Shown piece after piece: positions 50,811-61,057 of a stretch of DNA of 64,000 nucleotides. The position numbers and the translations under genes are program-made. The stretch spans positions 11,317,780 to 11,381,779 of the forward strand of contig NC_092368.1 of NCBI RefSeq assembly GCF_030848805.1, given 5' to 3'. The stretch's first letter is position 1; every line of letters starts with the position of its first letter. The stretch comes from Temnothorax longispinosus (taxonomy: Eukaryota; Arthropoda; Insecta; Hymenoptera; Formicidae). Under the pieces are notes generated by a model. That model saw only the letters and a list, made by a program, of their open reading frames with translations, did no database searches and was not told the origin of the DNA.

Positions 50811-53111
50811 TCAAGTTAATAGAACGACGGCGTTAAGTTCTAATCGTGGAACGCTGACGGTTTTTAACGGCGCGACCTTCGTTTTGGCCGCGAGGAGGGT
50901 AACCTGAATATTCGTGGTAGAATGCACGATTCGTAGGTAAACGACCGCGGCGTAAGCTCGAATAGATGCGTCCGCGAATCCGTGTAAGTCCACTTCGAGT
51001 TTATCTTGACGCATCCCTGTCCATCGGGGAATGTGTATTTCACTAATATGAGGCAAATCAGAAAAGTATCTGATCCAATGAGGTAAAAGATCGTCGGGGA
51101 TCGGAGAGTCCCAATCAATTTTACGGAGCCAGAGCTCTTGCATTAACATCTTGGCCGCGATGACGATCGGTGACGCCCATCCGAGGGGGTCAAATAACTT
51201 TGCAATGAATGATAAAACAGAGCGTTTAGTATGAACAGTTACGGCGTAAGGCGAGATGACAAAAGTAAACGAGTCATCATGCGGGGACCAAGACAGGCCG
51301 AGGACCTTGAGCGTGTCATCGCGATTGATCGGATAGTCCGAGGATTCACGTTGGTCCTCCGGGATATCCGTCAACAGTTCGGCTGAATTCGCGGCCCATT
51401 TTCGGAGGGGAAAACATCCGCGATTCATTATGCCGACGAGTTGCTTGCGTTTTTCGAACAGCGACGGAAGGTCGTCTGCTCCGAAAAAAACGTCATCGAC
51501 GTAGGTCGATTCTTCGATTATAGGAACCGCGTCGGGGAAATCTTTACATTCGTCACGAGCTAATTGAAGAAGGCAGCGCTGCGCGAGAAATGGCGATGGC
51601 TTTTGGCCGTAAGTCACGGTGAGCAAGCGATAAGGTCGAATCAACAGACTTTCGGGAGGGCGCCAAAGAATTCGTTGAAAATCCGCGTCGTCCCGATGCA
51701 TGCATATCTGACGGAACATCTTCGCGATGTCCGCCATGTATACGTAACGGGATAGTCGCCAGCGTAAAATTATTGCAGCGATGTCTTGTTGTAGCTTCGG
51801 TCCCGCCATTAGAAAATCATTGAGAGTGGTTTTATCGTCCGATTTGCTCGACGCGTTAAACACGACGCGTAACTTAGTAGTCGTACTCGATTCGCGTAAA
51901 ACGAAATGATGCGGAATGTACACCGGGGGGTATCGAGAGGGCTCGTCGTCGTGTACCTCCTCCATGTGCCCCATGGATTCGTACTCCTTTAAGAAATCGT
52001 GATACTGAGCGGCGATCTCGGGTTTCTGCGAGAGGCGGCGCTCCATTTTGGAGTACAAGAAAGAAGCCTTTCGAAAAGTGTCGCCTATGTGAGGGGGGCC
52101 GTTCTTGAAAGGCAAACAAACAATGTAACGTCCTTGAGAATCGCGAGAATGCGTACTAGCGAAATGATTTTCGCAACGTTCTTCCTCTTCGGTGAGAGGA
52201 TTTTGAGAGGGGATACTTTCGTCCTCCCAAAAACTTTGGATCAAGGAATTCGTATCCTCGCAGGATACGCAATTCAAAACGGAAGCGGACTCTCCGGCTG
52301 GGCGCGCGGTGCCGGCAGGACCGGAGACAATCCATCCGAAAACAGTAAGCTGGCCCGTCGGGGTGCCGACCGGGTCTTGACAGAGGCCGTCGAGCAGCAA
52401 CGACCCATATAAATCCGCGCCGATTAGTACATGAATCGGGCGATTACAAGAGGGATCGGGATCTGCTAACGGTAAATCGCGTAGATGCGGCCACATTGCG
52501 GCTGGCTTTGTTTGAGAAGCTGTGTACGAAGTGATTCGTTGGTATACGTAGCCCGAAAATGGGAATATCGGTCCCTGTTTGTCGCAGGGCGCGAGCGTGA
52601 GATTGACCTGAGATCGCGCGACTCCATTAAATTTCTCTTCGAAGCAATGTATTTTTAACGCGGCACGATGACGCCTGGTTCGCATAGTCTGACAAAGAAA
52701 TTCGGATATGAAACTATATGTCGAGCCCTGATCTAGCAGTGCACGTACTTTAAATGTGCGGCCCTCGATAGTACTTAGACTAATATACGCAGTGGCAAGA
52801 AGTACATGAGGCGGCTGTGTTACATCTCGAATAGCATGCACGGTTTGAACGGACGCGGAGGGCGCGGCCGGAGGCTCGGGAGCAGCGGCGACCGACACAG
52901 CTGACGGCGCGGAGGACGGCGAGTTAATCGCAGAAAACTCACATTTGGTACCACTTGCTGTACCCTCGCTGTGAAGCAGCGAATAGTGGGCTTGACGGCA
53001 TCGACTGCAACGTCCTTTACTCGGACAATTCTTTAAATAATGCTCGGTCCTCAAGCAATTAAAGCAACATTTATGCTGTCGCGCGACGAGTCGACGCTGT
53101 TCAATCGGCAA
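50811..53111 (-). pseudogene. BEL/Pao Gag zinc knuckles, protease and reverse transcriptase
   Basis: 766 codons. CCFNCLRTEHYLKNC and CSRCRQAHYSLLH (zinc knuckles, ~15-50); protease VRALLDQGSTYSFISE (LLDQGS is usual in Pao elements); DUF1758-like stretch; reverse transcriptase with LRVVFNASSKSDDKTTLNDF, YMADIAKMFRQICMH and YVDDVFFGADD; RNase H start with LHGFADASIRAYAAVVYLR. The largest intact part of the element. Its beginning is a frameshift continuation of gag: CDKFLSLPIEQRR reads through in this frame upstream of the ATG. Confidence 0.92.
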
Positions 53112-53134
53112 ACTCAGAAATTTATCACACTTTG

Positions 53135-54171
53135 TCAGACTATGGTTTCCGGAACAACGGGCGACACATTATTAATCGACGTACGAGCTTTATTTCCGCG
53201 CGCATTATTCGACGCGGAGTCGAATTGCGACGGATAATCCGTGAGACCGCGAATGCGTAGAGTCATGAAGTCATGAATCTCCTTATACGTGGGGTATGCA
53301 TCCGTATCGCCTCGTTTCAGATTCCATTCATTGCGTGTTCGTGGACTAAACTTTTGCGATATGATGTAAACTAAGAGATCGTCCCACGTATCGACAGGAC
53401 GTTCGAGATTCGTTAAAGCGGCGAGAGTCGCGGACACGTTATCGCGAAGTTTTTTCAATTCGGTAACATTCTCGGTTTTCATTTTCGGTAAGTCGGCGAA
53501 AGAATGGATGTTCGCGTGAATAATCGCGTTACGGTTGTCGTACTCGTCAAGAAGAAGTTGCCACGCTGCCTCGTAGTTCGCGTCAGAGATGTGAATATTA
53601 TTAATTAACACGGCAGCCTCGCCGGAGAGGCTCGCCTTCAAGTAATGTAACTTTTGAGTCTTCGCGAGAGATTCATTTTTGTCGACGAGGGACTCAAAAA
53701 TTCCCCGAAAATTTTCCCATTCCGGGAAAGCACCCGAAAAGTTCGGAAGCCAAATACGAGGCAGATGCAATGACATGCCGGAGTGCGCGTCGCGATAAGA
53801 TGACTCGTTACCTCGGTACGGCGCGCTCGGGGCGTCGTTAATTTACCAATGACCTCGTGGAGGTAGTCCGCTGCGTCGAAGTAGGCTTCCTCGGCGGCAA
53901 GAAATTCATCTTGTTGAAAGTAGGGGGTCGACTTCTTCTCCTCCGCTGTAGCCGTCTGGTGAATCTGGACATGGAGGGCTTGAGTTTTCTCCCAGAGCGC
54001 CTCCAGGTTCGTCAGTCTCCCCTTCGTCTTAGGGAGGGTGACCTGAGCCTTGGCAAGTTTTCTAAAGTTGGTCAGCGACCGCTGGAGCGAGGCAATCGTA
54101 ATGCCTTGGGCGGTGAGTAGGTCCTTGAGATTCAGAGACATGTTAGCGAGATGTTTGGATCTTGTAGGCAA
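53135..54171 (-). pseudogene. BEL/Pao Gag, two frames
   Basis: 54171-~53790 covers the N-terminal helical part (LKDLLTAQGITIASLQRSL, YFDAADYLHEVIGKL). After a single-base shift near 53790, 53776-53135 covers LPRIWLPNFSGAFPEWENFR, KLHYLKASLSGEAAVLINNI and SPRTRNEWNLK, the DUF1759-type Gag region that assembles particles. A second shift near 53155 leads to the zinc knuckles. Confidence 0.9.
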
Positions 54172-54209
54172 CGATCTGACACCTGTGTGTTAATCGGATC
54201 GAAGAGCGA

Positions 54210-54675
54210 AGGCGCTCTTGAACGACTCCGCGGCGAGAAGCAGGGCGATACTCGCGGGAGTCAGGAACGTATGGCACGTCGCAAAGCAGGGCGCCCGTCG
54301 GGCGGCGGTGAGCGTATCTCAGCACGATACGTTTGCTGGAGGTCACGCAGGAGCCTCCGGAGCTGGTCGAAGTCGGGTAGTACCGGGTTTTTTCTTCACA
54401 GGGGGCACCGATCTTTAAGCAAACGGGTGCAGAGCGCTCATGTAGTCGAACAAGAAAAGAGAAGACGCTCTCATGCGTTTCCGCGGCAAGCAGCAGGGCG
54501 ATACTCGCGGGAAGCAGGGACGTATAGCACGTCGCAAAGCAGGGGGCCGGTCGGGCGACGGATGCGTCTCGCAATGATACGGTTGCTGGAGGTCGCACAG
54601 GAGCCTCCGAAGCACTTCACAATTTCACGGGGCACCAATATTTAGGAGAGCGGGTGCAGAGCGCTCAATTTACTG
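54210..54675. repeat. Tandem duplication in the BEL/Pao leader
   Basis: 54215-54430 and 54480-54660 are diverged direct copies: gcagggcgatactcgcggga, cacgtcgcaaagcaggg, ttgctggaggtc and gggtgcagagcgctca occur in both, in order. Confidence 0.8.
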
Positions 54676-54883
54676 AGTGAGCCACGGAGTCGAGAACGCG
54701 TATCGCGGAGTACCCGATGAACCGGGAATATCTGTCCGATCACGTTCAATGTGCGACGGTTCGAACGGCGAACTCCGTTTGCGAGCGAGTCGAGCGGGCG
54801 CGACGGTCCGTCTGTCTCGGAGCAGCACAACGCGATCACTTTTGAGGCGGTCGAACTGTCTATGCCGGTCTTTTATTTATCAC

Positions 54884-54902
54884 GATCCGGCTCGAAGGAC
54901 CA
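54884..54902 (-). promoter_or_regulatory. BEL/Pao primer-binding site
   Basis: Minus-strand tggtccttcgagccggatc lies five bases inside the 5' LTR; it begins TGG and reads as the complement of a tRNA acceptor/T-arm end. tRNA identity not assigned. Confidence 0.8.
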
Positions 54903-54907
54903 TTAAA

Positions 54908-55425
54908 TGTTAGTGGACCGCTCGATGTTTTCGCGCGCCGCGCCGAGGAGAGCACAAAAAATAGTCAGTATCTCGTTTAAAACGAGACAAGAGTCACTTT
55001 ATTCAAAGCTGATGGTTACAATGTCAGAATATTCGCGTGGTAATATCGCACTCGCTATTTCGCACTTTCGTACTCGCTACGATTCGACTCCGTATTCTCG
55101 ATGTCGACAAACACAAGTGTCGCGTACGATTTGTGATGGCTCACTGAGCTCCCGGCCGGAGCAAGCGAAACGATCGCGGCCGGAGATCCGAACTTTTCCG
55201 CGAGGAATTTCGAGACGTGAGAAACGCTGATTGGCTCCAAATCGTCGAGCGACCAGTCTATTAGTCGCAGGACGTGCGATCACGCGATGTACACCTGTGG
55301 TCCGGGCGCGAGCAAAAACACAAAAAAAACGGGGGGAAGGCAAATAAACGCGTTTTGGAGCAAATCGAGCGTTCTCGAATATTCCCAACGCTCGCTTTCA
55401 CTTTTCGAGCGTTAGATTCTCAACA
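54908..55425 (-). repeat. BEL/Pao 5' LTR
   Basis: 518 bases, tgttagtgga...ctcaaca, followed by the CCACC duplication. Confidence 0.93.
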
Positions 55426-55445
55426 CCACCATTAACTCATGTATA

Positions 55446-55700
55446 TGTTACGGGCAAAGTCAGCATGGTGTGCAGTGTCGGCATTGCCCGGGCAATGTCA
55501 GCATTGCACAACGCGACTCGGCAAAGTAGTTTATTAGCGGACATTGCCCGGTTTGATGTGGGCAAAGTTAACACTGCCCATCCAGCGATGGCAATGTCAG
55601 CAACAATTATCACATTGCGGACTTTGCTCGGTTCCAAGTGGGCAATGTCGACAATGTTAAATCTCCGTGGGCTAAGCTGCGCTAAATAAGGGTAATTCTT
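55446..55700. repeat. Degenerate gggcaaagt/gggcaatgtc repeats
   Basis: Words gcaatgtcagcat, gggcaaagt and cattgcccgg recur in both orientations over ~240 bases, an imperfect short-unit array of unknown origin. Confidence 0.6.
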
Positions 55701-56016
55701 TAGTTTAGCTACCTCAGCACAGAAATCGATGCAATTAGGCTTAATCGACGCGTTTTTGCATGAAACGAACGAATCTGGCAGAAAAAAGTGTCGCTCTGCC
55801 CCGCGACGCTAGATATTAATCGTCAAAGTTGAACCGACGACATGTAGCAACACTGAACGTGCCCTGCGGCCATATGCGCATGCTCAGTGGTCGCACGCGC
55901 ATGTAAAACTACGCCAATTTTAAATGAATCAATCGTGCAGAATAACCAAGCATCTCGATTCAAGCAGTTAGGTCTCACGCTGGGAGTTTCATTAGTTTAA
56001 TTATGCGTGGAAAGCA
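55700..56016. other. Intergenic, nothing recognised
   Basis: No frame or repeat supported. Confidence 0.45.
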
Positions 56017-56222
56017 CACACACACACACACACGGGGGAGTGCGAGGGGGGGGCCTTCGCCCCCCCTTTCCCCCTTTCCCCCTTTCCCCCAGTCAGTCTC
56101 TAACAGCGGTAGAGGACGGACGTGTTTTTCTCTGTCTCTGACAGCTGTTGTTTCCCTTCGAACGCTTATAGCCGTTATTATTCGGAATTTCTTCTCTTGG
56201 TGCTAAGCAAGATTTAGATTCC

Positions 56223-57029
56223 ATGGACGGAAGAAAGACTTGCAAAGGATGTGCGGCGGTCGTGGTAAAGCCAGTTACATGCATGCACTGCGGTATTGCA
56301 TCTCATCCGGCGTGTGTTCCTCGCACGGGGCACCCCCACTCCAACGGCCAATTTTCGGACTGCAGAAGTCCGCCACCCACATCTCAAAACTCAGATACAA
56401 ATCTTCTGAGTACTATTAAGAACTTAATTCGATCGGAATTCGCCGAATTCCGTAAAGAGATGCGTGAATTATATCGTGCTGATATCGAGAAAATTATGAC
56501 GGACATAAACTGCTTGTCAAACAGAATGGATCAACTGGAAGCAAATCTGCAAACAAATTACCGACCGTTGACCCCGTCGCCAGAGATGGATATTCTGGAG
56601 GAATTAGAGGACAGGAACAGAAGATCGACAAATCTTATACTCCATAATCTTGAGGAATCCGAAGGTTCGGATGCGGATCTTGCAAAAGACATAATCGGTA
56701 TAATCCTCCCCGATAATAATTCCATTCTAACGACGAAGAGGCTCGGAAAAAAACAACAAGGACATACCAGACCGTTAAGAGTATCCCTACCTTCCAAGGA
56801 TGTGGTTTTGAAAATTTTGCGTAATAGAACCCGCTACTCTGGACCGGTTCGGATATTCCAAGATCAAACAGTCAAGCAGAGACAGTATCTAAAGGACTTG
56901 CAGAGTAAACTGAAGGCGCTGAAAGATGCAGGCGAGACGAATAAAACAATTCGCTATAGAGATGGTATGCCGAGGATCGTAGACATAAATCGTGATGCTT
57001 CGTCAAAAAACAGAACAGGCCCCCTTTAG
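56223..57029 (+). CDS. Non-LTR ORF1 protein with PHD-like zinc finger
   Basis: 268 codons from an ATG. Residues ~5-45 have CKGC...CMHCGIASHPACV...GH...C, a PHD/C1-like Cys/His cluster typical of CR1-group ORF1. Residues ~60-115 form a coiled coil (EFAEFRKEMRELYRADIEKI). Residues ~130-230 look like the RRM/CTD unit of L1-type ORF1 (RSTNLILHNLEESEGSDADL, RLGKKQQGHTRPLRVSLPS). It would bind element RNA. The frame is intact. Confidence 0.8.
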   Translation: MDGRKTCKGCAAVVVKPVTCMHCGIASHPACVPRTGHPHSNGQFSDCRSPPPTSQNSDTNLLSTIKNLIRSEFAEFRKEMRELYRADIEKIMTDINCLSNRMDQLEANLQTNYRPLTPSPEMDILEELEDRNRRSTNLILHNLEESEGSDADLAKDIIGIILPDNNSILTTKRLGKKQQGHTRPLRVSLPSKDVVLKILRNRTRYSGPVRIFQDQTVKQRQYLKDLQSKLKALKDAGETNKTIRYRDGMPRIVDINRDASSKNRTGPL

Positions 57030-57035
57030 TATATT

Positions 57036-57189
57036 TTCAAAATGTGCGTGGCGTAAGAACAAAACTGAGCGATCTGCGTTGTGCCATATCCTCTGCGTGT
57101 GAAATATATGATATTATTATATTAGTTGAAACGTGGTTAAATGATAGCATTTCGGATGAGGAGCTAGGCTTCGATAATTATAATGTTTT
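57036..57189 (+). CDS. Non-LTR ORF2, endonuclease start (cut by gap)
   Basis: QNVRGVRTKLSDLRCAISSA and IIILVETWLNDSISDEELGF are the start of an apurinic-type endonuclease (Asn, and Glu in VETWL). It lies a few bases after ORF1 and enters the run of N. Confidence 0.8.
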
Positions 57190-57689
57190 NNNNNNNNNNN
57201 NNNNNNNNNNNNNNNNNNNNNNNNNNNNNNNNNNNNNNNNNNNNNNNNNNNNNNNNNNNNNNNNNNNNNNNNNNNNNNNNNNNNNNNNNNNNNNNNNNNN
57301 NNNNNNNNNNNNNNNNNNNNNNNNNNNNNNNNNNNNNNNNNNNNNNNNNNNNNNNNNNNNNNNNNNNNNNNNNNNNNNNNNNNNNNNNNNNNNNNNNNNN
57401 NNNNNNNNNNNNNNNNNNNNNNNNNNNNNNNNNNNNNNNNNNNNNNNNNNNNNNNNNNNNNNNNNNNNNNNNNNNNNNNNNNNNNNNNNNNNNNNNNNNN
57501 NNNNNNNNNNNNNNNNNNNNNNNNNNNNNNNNNNNNNNNNNNNNNNNNNNNNNNNNNNNNNNNNNNNNNNNNNNNNNNNNNNNNNNNNNNNNNNNNNNNN
57601 NNNNNNNNNNNNNNNNNNNNNNNNNNNNNNNNNNNNNNNNNNNNNNNNNNNNNNNNNNNNNNNNNNNNNNNNNNNNNNNNNNNNNNNNN
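57190..57689. other. Assembly gap, exactly 500 N
   Basis: A round 500-base run of N, probably a placeholder of unknown true length. Frames drawn through it are meaningless. Confidence 1.
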
Positions 57690-57750
57690 AAATTAGTTAT
57701 TCTCGTATATTTTTGTGTATATTTTTTACCTTTTATTTATGGCGTATATT

Positions 57751-58526
57751 GTATGGCACGCCGTTTTGCTATTTAATACTATCATAAAAATTCTACCAAA
57801 TTAAATTGATACTCAAAGAAAAGAAATTATTTTATGTCTAGACATATTTATAATTCATCGAATTATTATTAAGCTATTACATAATTGAAAATGCAGAATT
57901 AAAATTATGTCTAGACAAAATATTAATTCTGAATTTATTTTATGTTATGACATAAAATTTTTTCGGGAATTAAAATTATGCACATAATTGTAATTGCCGA
58001 TTTTGTATTATGTACATAATTTTAATTCTAGAATTTTTATCATGTACATAAATTTAATTTTAGAATTTTTATGTACATAATTTTAATTCTTGAATTTCCA
58101 TTATGTACATAATTTTAATTCGTTAATTTTTATTATGTTGTAGCATAATTTTAATTTACTGAATTACTATGATAGTCTACATAATTTATATTTCTGCAAT
58201 TATTATTATGTTACGACATAATAAAAATACATTAATATTATCTCATGACATAATAAAAATGAATTAAAATTGTGTCTTGACATAAAAGTAATTCGACATA
58301 TAAACTGTACTTTTCTCTATGTATGGCACGCCGTTTTGCTATTTATTCATAAAATTTTTACTTTGAATTAATTTTACTTAAATACATAATTTTAATTCAT
58401 TTTTATTATGTTATGACATAATAAAAGTGGTTCCGAAAAACTATCTACTTCAGTTTAAATCAATTACTGAATTTTTATTTTAGATTAAAAAATCTTATTA
58501 ATAAATAGCAAAACGGCGTGCCATAT
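57751..58526. repeat. AT-rich repeat region with three copies of a 25-bp word
   Basis: gtatggcacgccgttttgct + attta lies at 57751 and 58321 and, inverted, at 58502-58525. Between them (57830-58300) are many tacataattttaattctag/ gaattttta units of 20-35 bases. The last pair makes a 205-bp fold-back. Confidence 0.75.
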
Positions 58527-58619
58527 ATATTGCGTTATAAAAGTAGCATAAGTTTTAAAATCTAATTAAGAAATAAAAAATTTACGCTAGAAAATTAATT
58601 GGCTACATAATAATATTAC

Positions 58620-58924
58620 CTTCTTGGATCGAGAGAGTTAGTTCGATCTCATTTTGTTGTGATAGTACTGTAGCACGAATAAAATTAACGTCTTCAAACA
58701 CAATTGGTGTATTGATATATTCTTGGTTTTTTAACGATGCGATCATGTCCCAGATATAAAAAAGATACCCCATAGCAGGAAATAAATTTTTTTCATTAAC
58801 GACATGGCCTGTTAAATACGCAAATTCTTCATCAGATGTACTAATACTAACAACCAATTCCTTTTTGTCAATTATTTCTTTTTTACAAGCTCGCATTACA
58901 TACAAATTTTCTAAATGATCCCAT
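58620..58924 (-). CDS. Fatty acid synthase exon g (dehydratase start)
   Basis: RWDHLENLYVMRACKK opens the dehydratase. The catalytic His is in LTGHVVNEKNLFPAMGYL; the usual HxxxGxxxxP has Glu in place of Gly. It ends IQEG in phase 1 at AAG|GTAATA. No following exon is visible. Confidence 0.9.
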
Positions 58925-61011
58925 CTGCAAACGTCATTAAAAATTATTATATAATCTTCGTGTAAACAAATTATTGTAGAAATTACTCAATTCAAGATTT
59001 GATGTAAAATTGAAGCACAGATTCTAAAAAATCACTGTTATCTAGCTGCTCTTTATAATAGGCATAAAAGGATTAACATATGTATAGGAATACATTTATC
59101 TTTGAGATAAGTAAGATGATGGAATGTCTTCAAAATACAGAGATGTGATTTTGAAATTAAGGGGGTCGTCTGGTCAAGAGGCTGCTTTTTGGGGAGAATT
59201 TTTTGTAAGGAATCATAAGAATACACTTTTTTTAAACTTTTACATCATATTTATTGATATTTGAAGAGTATTTAGAAATTTTTCCAAGTTGATATATGAA
59301 AGAATCCGCTGTAGAGCGCCCCGACGACAGCTGTGTAAAAAAAACGATACCCACGATTCCGGATCTCCAGTTCATCCTAAAAAAAAAAAAAATCCTTTTA
59401 ATCTGTGGATGTGTGGCTATCGTGTGAACTAGAACCAAATAAAAATATTGAAATTTCAATTTTTGCCAACGTTTTGAAAAAAAGTTTCATTATGAACTTT
59501 TTTCAAAACGTTGGCAAAAATTGAAATTTCAATATTTTTATTTGGTTCTAGTTCACACGATAGCCACACATCCACAGATTAAGAGGATTTTTTTTTAGGA
59601 TGAACTGGAGATCCGGAATCGTGGGTACCGTTTTTTTACACAGCTGTCGTCGGGGCGCTCTACAGCGGATTCTTGACCATATATCAACTTGGAAAAATTT
59701 CTAAATACTCTTCAAATATCAATAAATATGATGTAAAAGTTTCAACAAAGTGTATTCTTATGATTCTTTACAAAAAATTCCCCCCCAAAAAAACAGCCTC
59801 TTGACTAGATGACCCCCTTAAATGATAAAACTAACCAAGTTCGAAAAAAAGTTTAAAGTTCTAATTCGCTATTATATTGAACATGTTCTCTCTTCTGACT
59901 ATTTTACCCAAATATTTTAAAATTTATGAAAGTGTTTGCTTTTTTTGATAATAATTTGTTTATTTGTGCCTAAACAAAAAATATGCATACCTTATGAGAG
60001 GAGAAATCATTGGGGTACCGCGGCTTACAGGAAATTCCACTGTCGGATAGAGATTTGCAATTTGTGGCTGCAATCCTGCGTTATATAGTTTTCCGATAGA
60101 TTCTAAAAATATCTCATTATTATGATCTTCGGTTCGTTCATATAGCGCTACGTTTGTTACTGTAGAGTATAAATAATTATTCAAAATGTATTGAAGAATA
60201 TTCTGAGAAGAAATTTCAATCGTCACTGTATCTTTTGGAACTGAACGTATCGTCTTTGCGAATAACACCGGAGACAACAAGTGATTTGTATAATATTTTG
60301 AACATAAAGGTATAGTATTGGAGTACTCGTGAGAGGATGTTTTCAGCCACTTTGAGCTGTGAAACTTTTTTTGTGGTAATGTTTGGTTCAAGTATTCTTC
60401 AGACTTAGCTACAACAGGTTTGATGTAACGACTATGAAAAGGTATATAACCACAAGAAATTTCTTTTATAGATATACTATTCGCCTAAAAGAATGAATAA
60501 AATCATAAGTACGATTAATTGCTTGTTTTAATAAAATAATTAAAGAAACTAGATAGAAGAAAGATTATATTGTTTATAACCATTAATATATACCTGCAAT
60601 TTGGTGAGGAATGTTTTTATAGAATTCGTTGGTCCGCTTACAATAAAATTAGAAGAACTATTGTAACAAGCTATATCGATATCCGAAGGACACATAACTT
60701 TTAAGGTTTCAAGGTCGAGATTAATTTCAGCCATGGAGCCATTAATTATTTTCGACTCGTGAAGGGCTAAACCGATGAAATATGCCGACAGAATCGTTTC
60801 TTCGGCCGTTAAACATCCATCGGCATATCCACAGATTAGTTCACCAATGGAGTGACCAATTATAAAATCGGGGATTACACCAATAGATGTTAAAAGATCA
60901 ACTAATCCAATCTGCGATACATATAAAAGAAATCCCATTTGGTTTAAATAAAGATTAGGATTGTGAAGTAATTATAAAATAATTTTTTTAAATTATCTTT
61001 ATAAAATTTGG

Positions 61012-61057
<46 letters not shown>

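Larger units (their letters stand above)
48206..55425 (-). mobile_element. BEL/Pao LTR retrotransposon (full length, 7.2 kb)
   Basis: LTRs 48206-48723 and 54908-55425 are about 98% alike and flanked by a perfect CCACC duplication (48201-48205, 55426-55430). The minus strand encodes Gag, protease, reverse transcriptase, RNase H and integrase in BEL/Pao order. A tRNA-type primer-binding site follows the 5' LTR. Despite the young LTRs, the coding part has several single-base frameshifts and at least two TGA codons. It is inserted in a short inverted copy of the Penelope-like 3' region. Confidence 0.95.
56017..57189 (+). mobile_element. CR1/Jockey-type non-LTR retrotransposon, 5' end
   Basis: 5' UTR-like, C/G-rich leader (from ~56035), ORF1 (56223-57029) and the start of ORF2 (from ~57036), running into the assembly gap at 57190. 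The intact ORF1 and adjacent ORF2 start suggest a fairly complete copy whose body is hidden by the gap. Confidence 0.75.

Noticed and set aside
54143..54645. Frames of 151 and 164 codons in the BEL/Pao leader
   Set aside because: Gag is on the minus strand just beyond; these frames span the duplicated non-coding leader and lack retroelement motifs.
57044..57787. Frames of 247 and 197 codons through the N run
   Set aside because: Mostly undetermined residues; only the first ~48 codons are real sequence.
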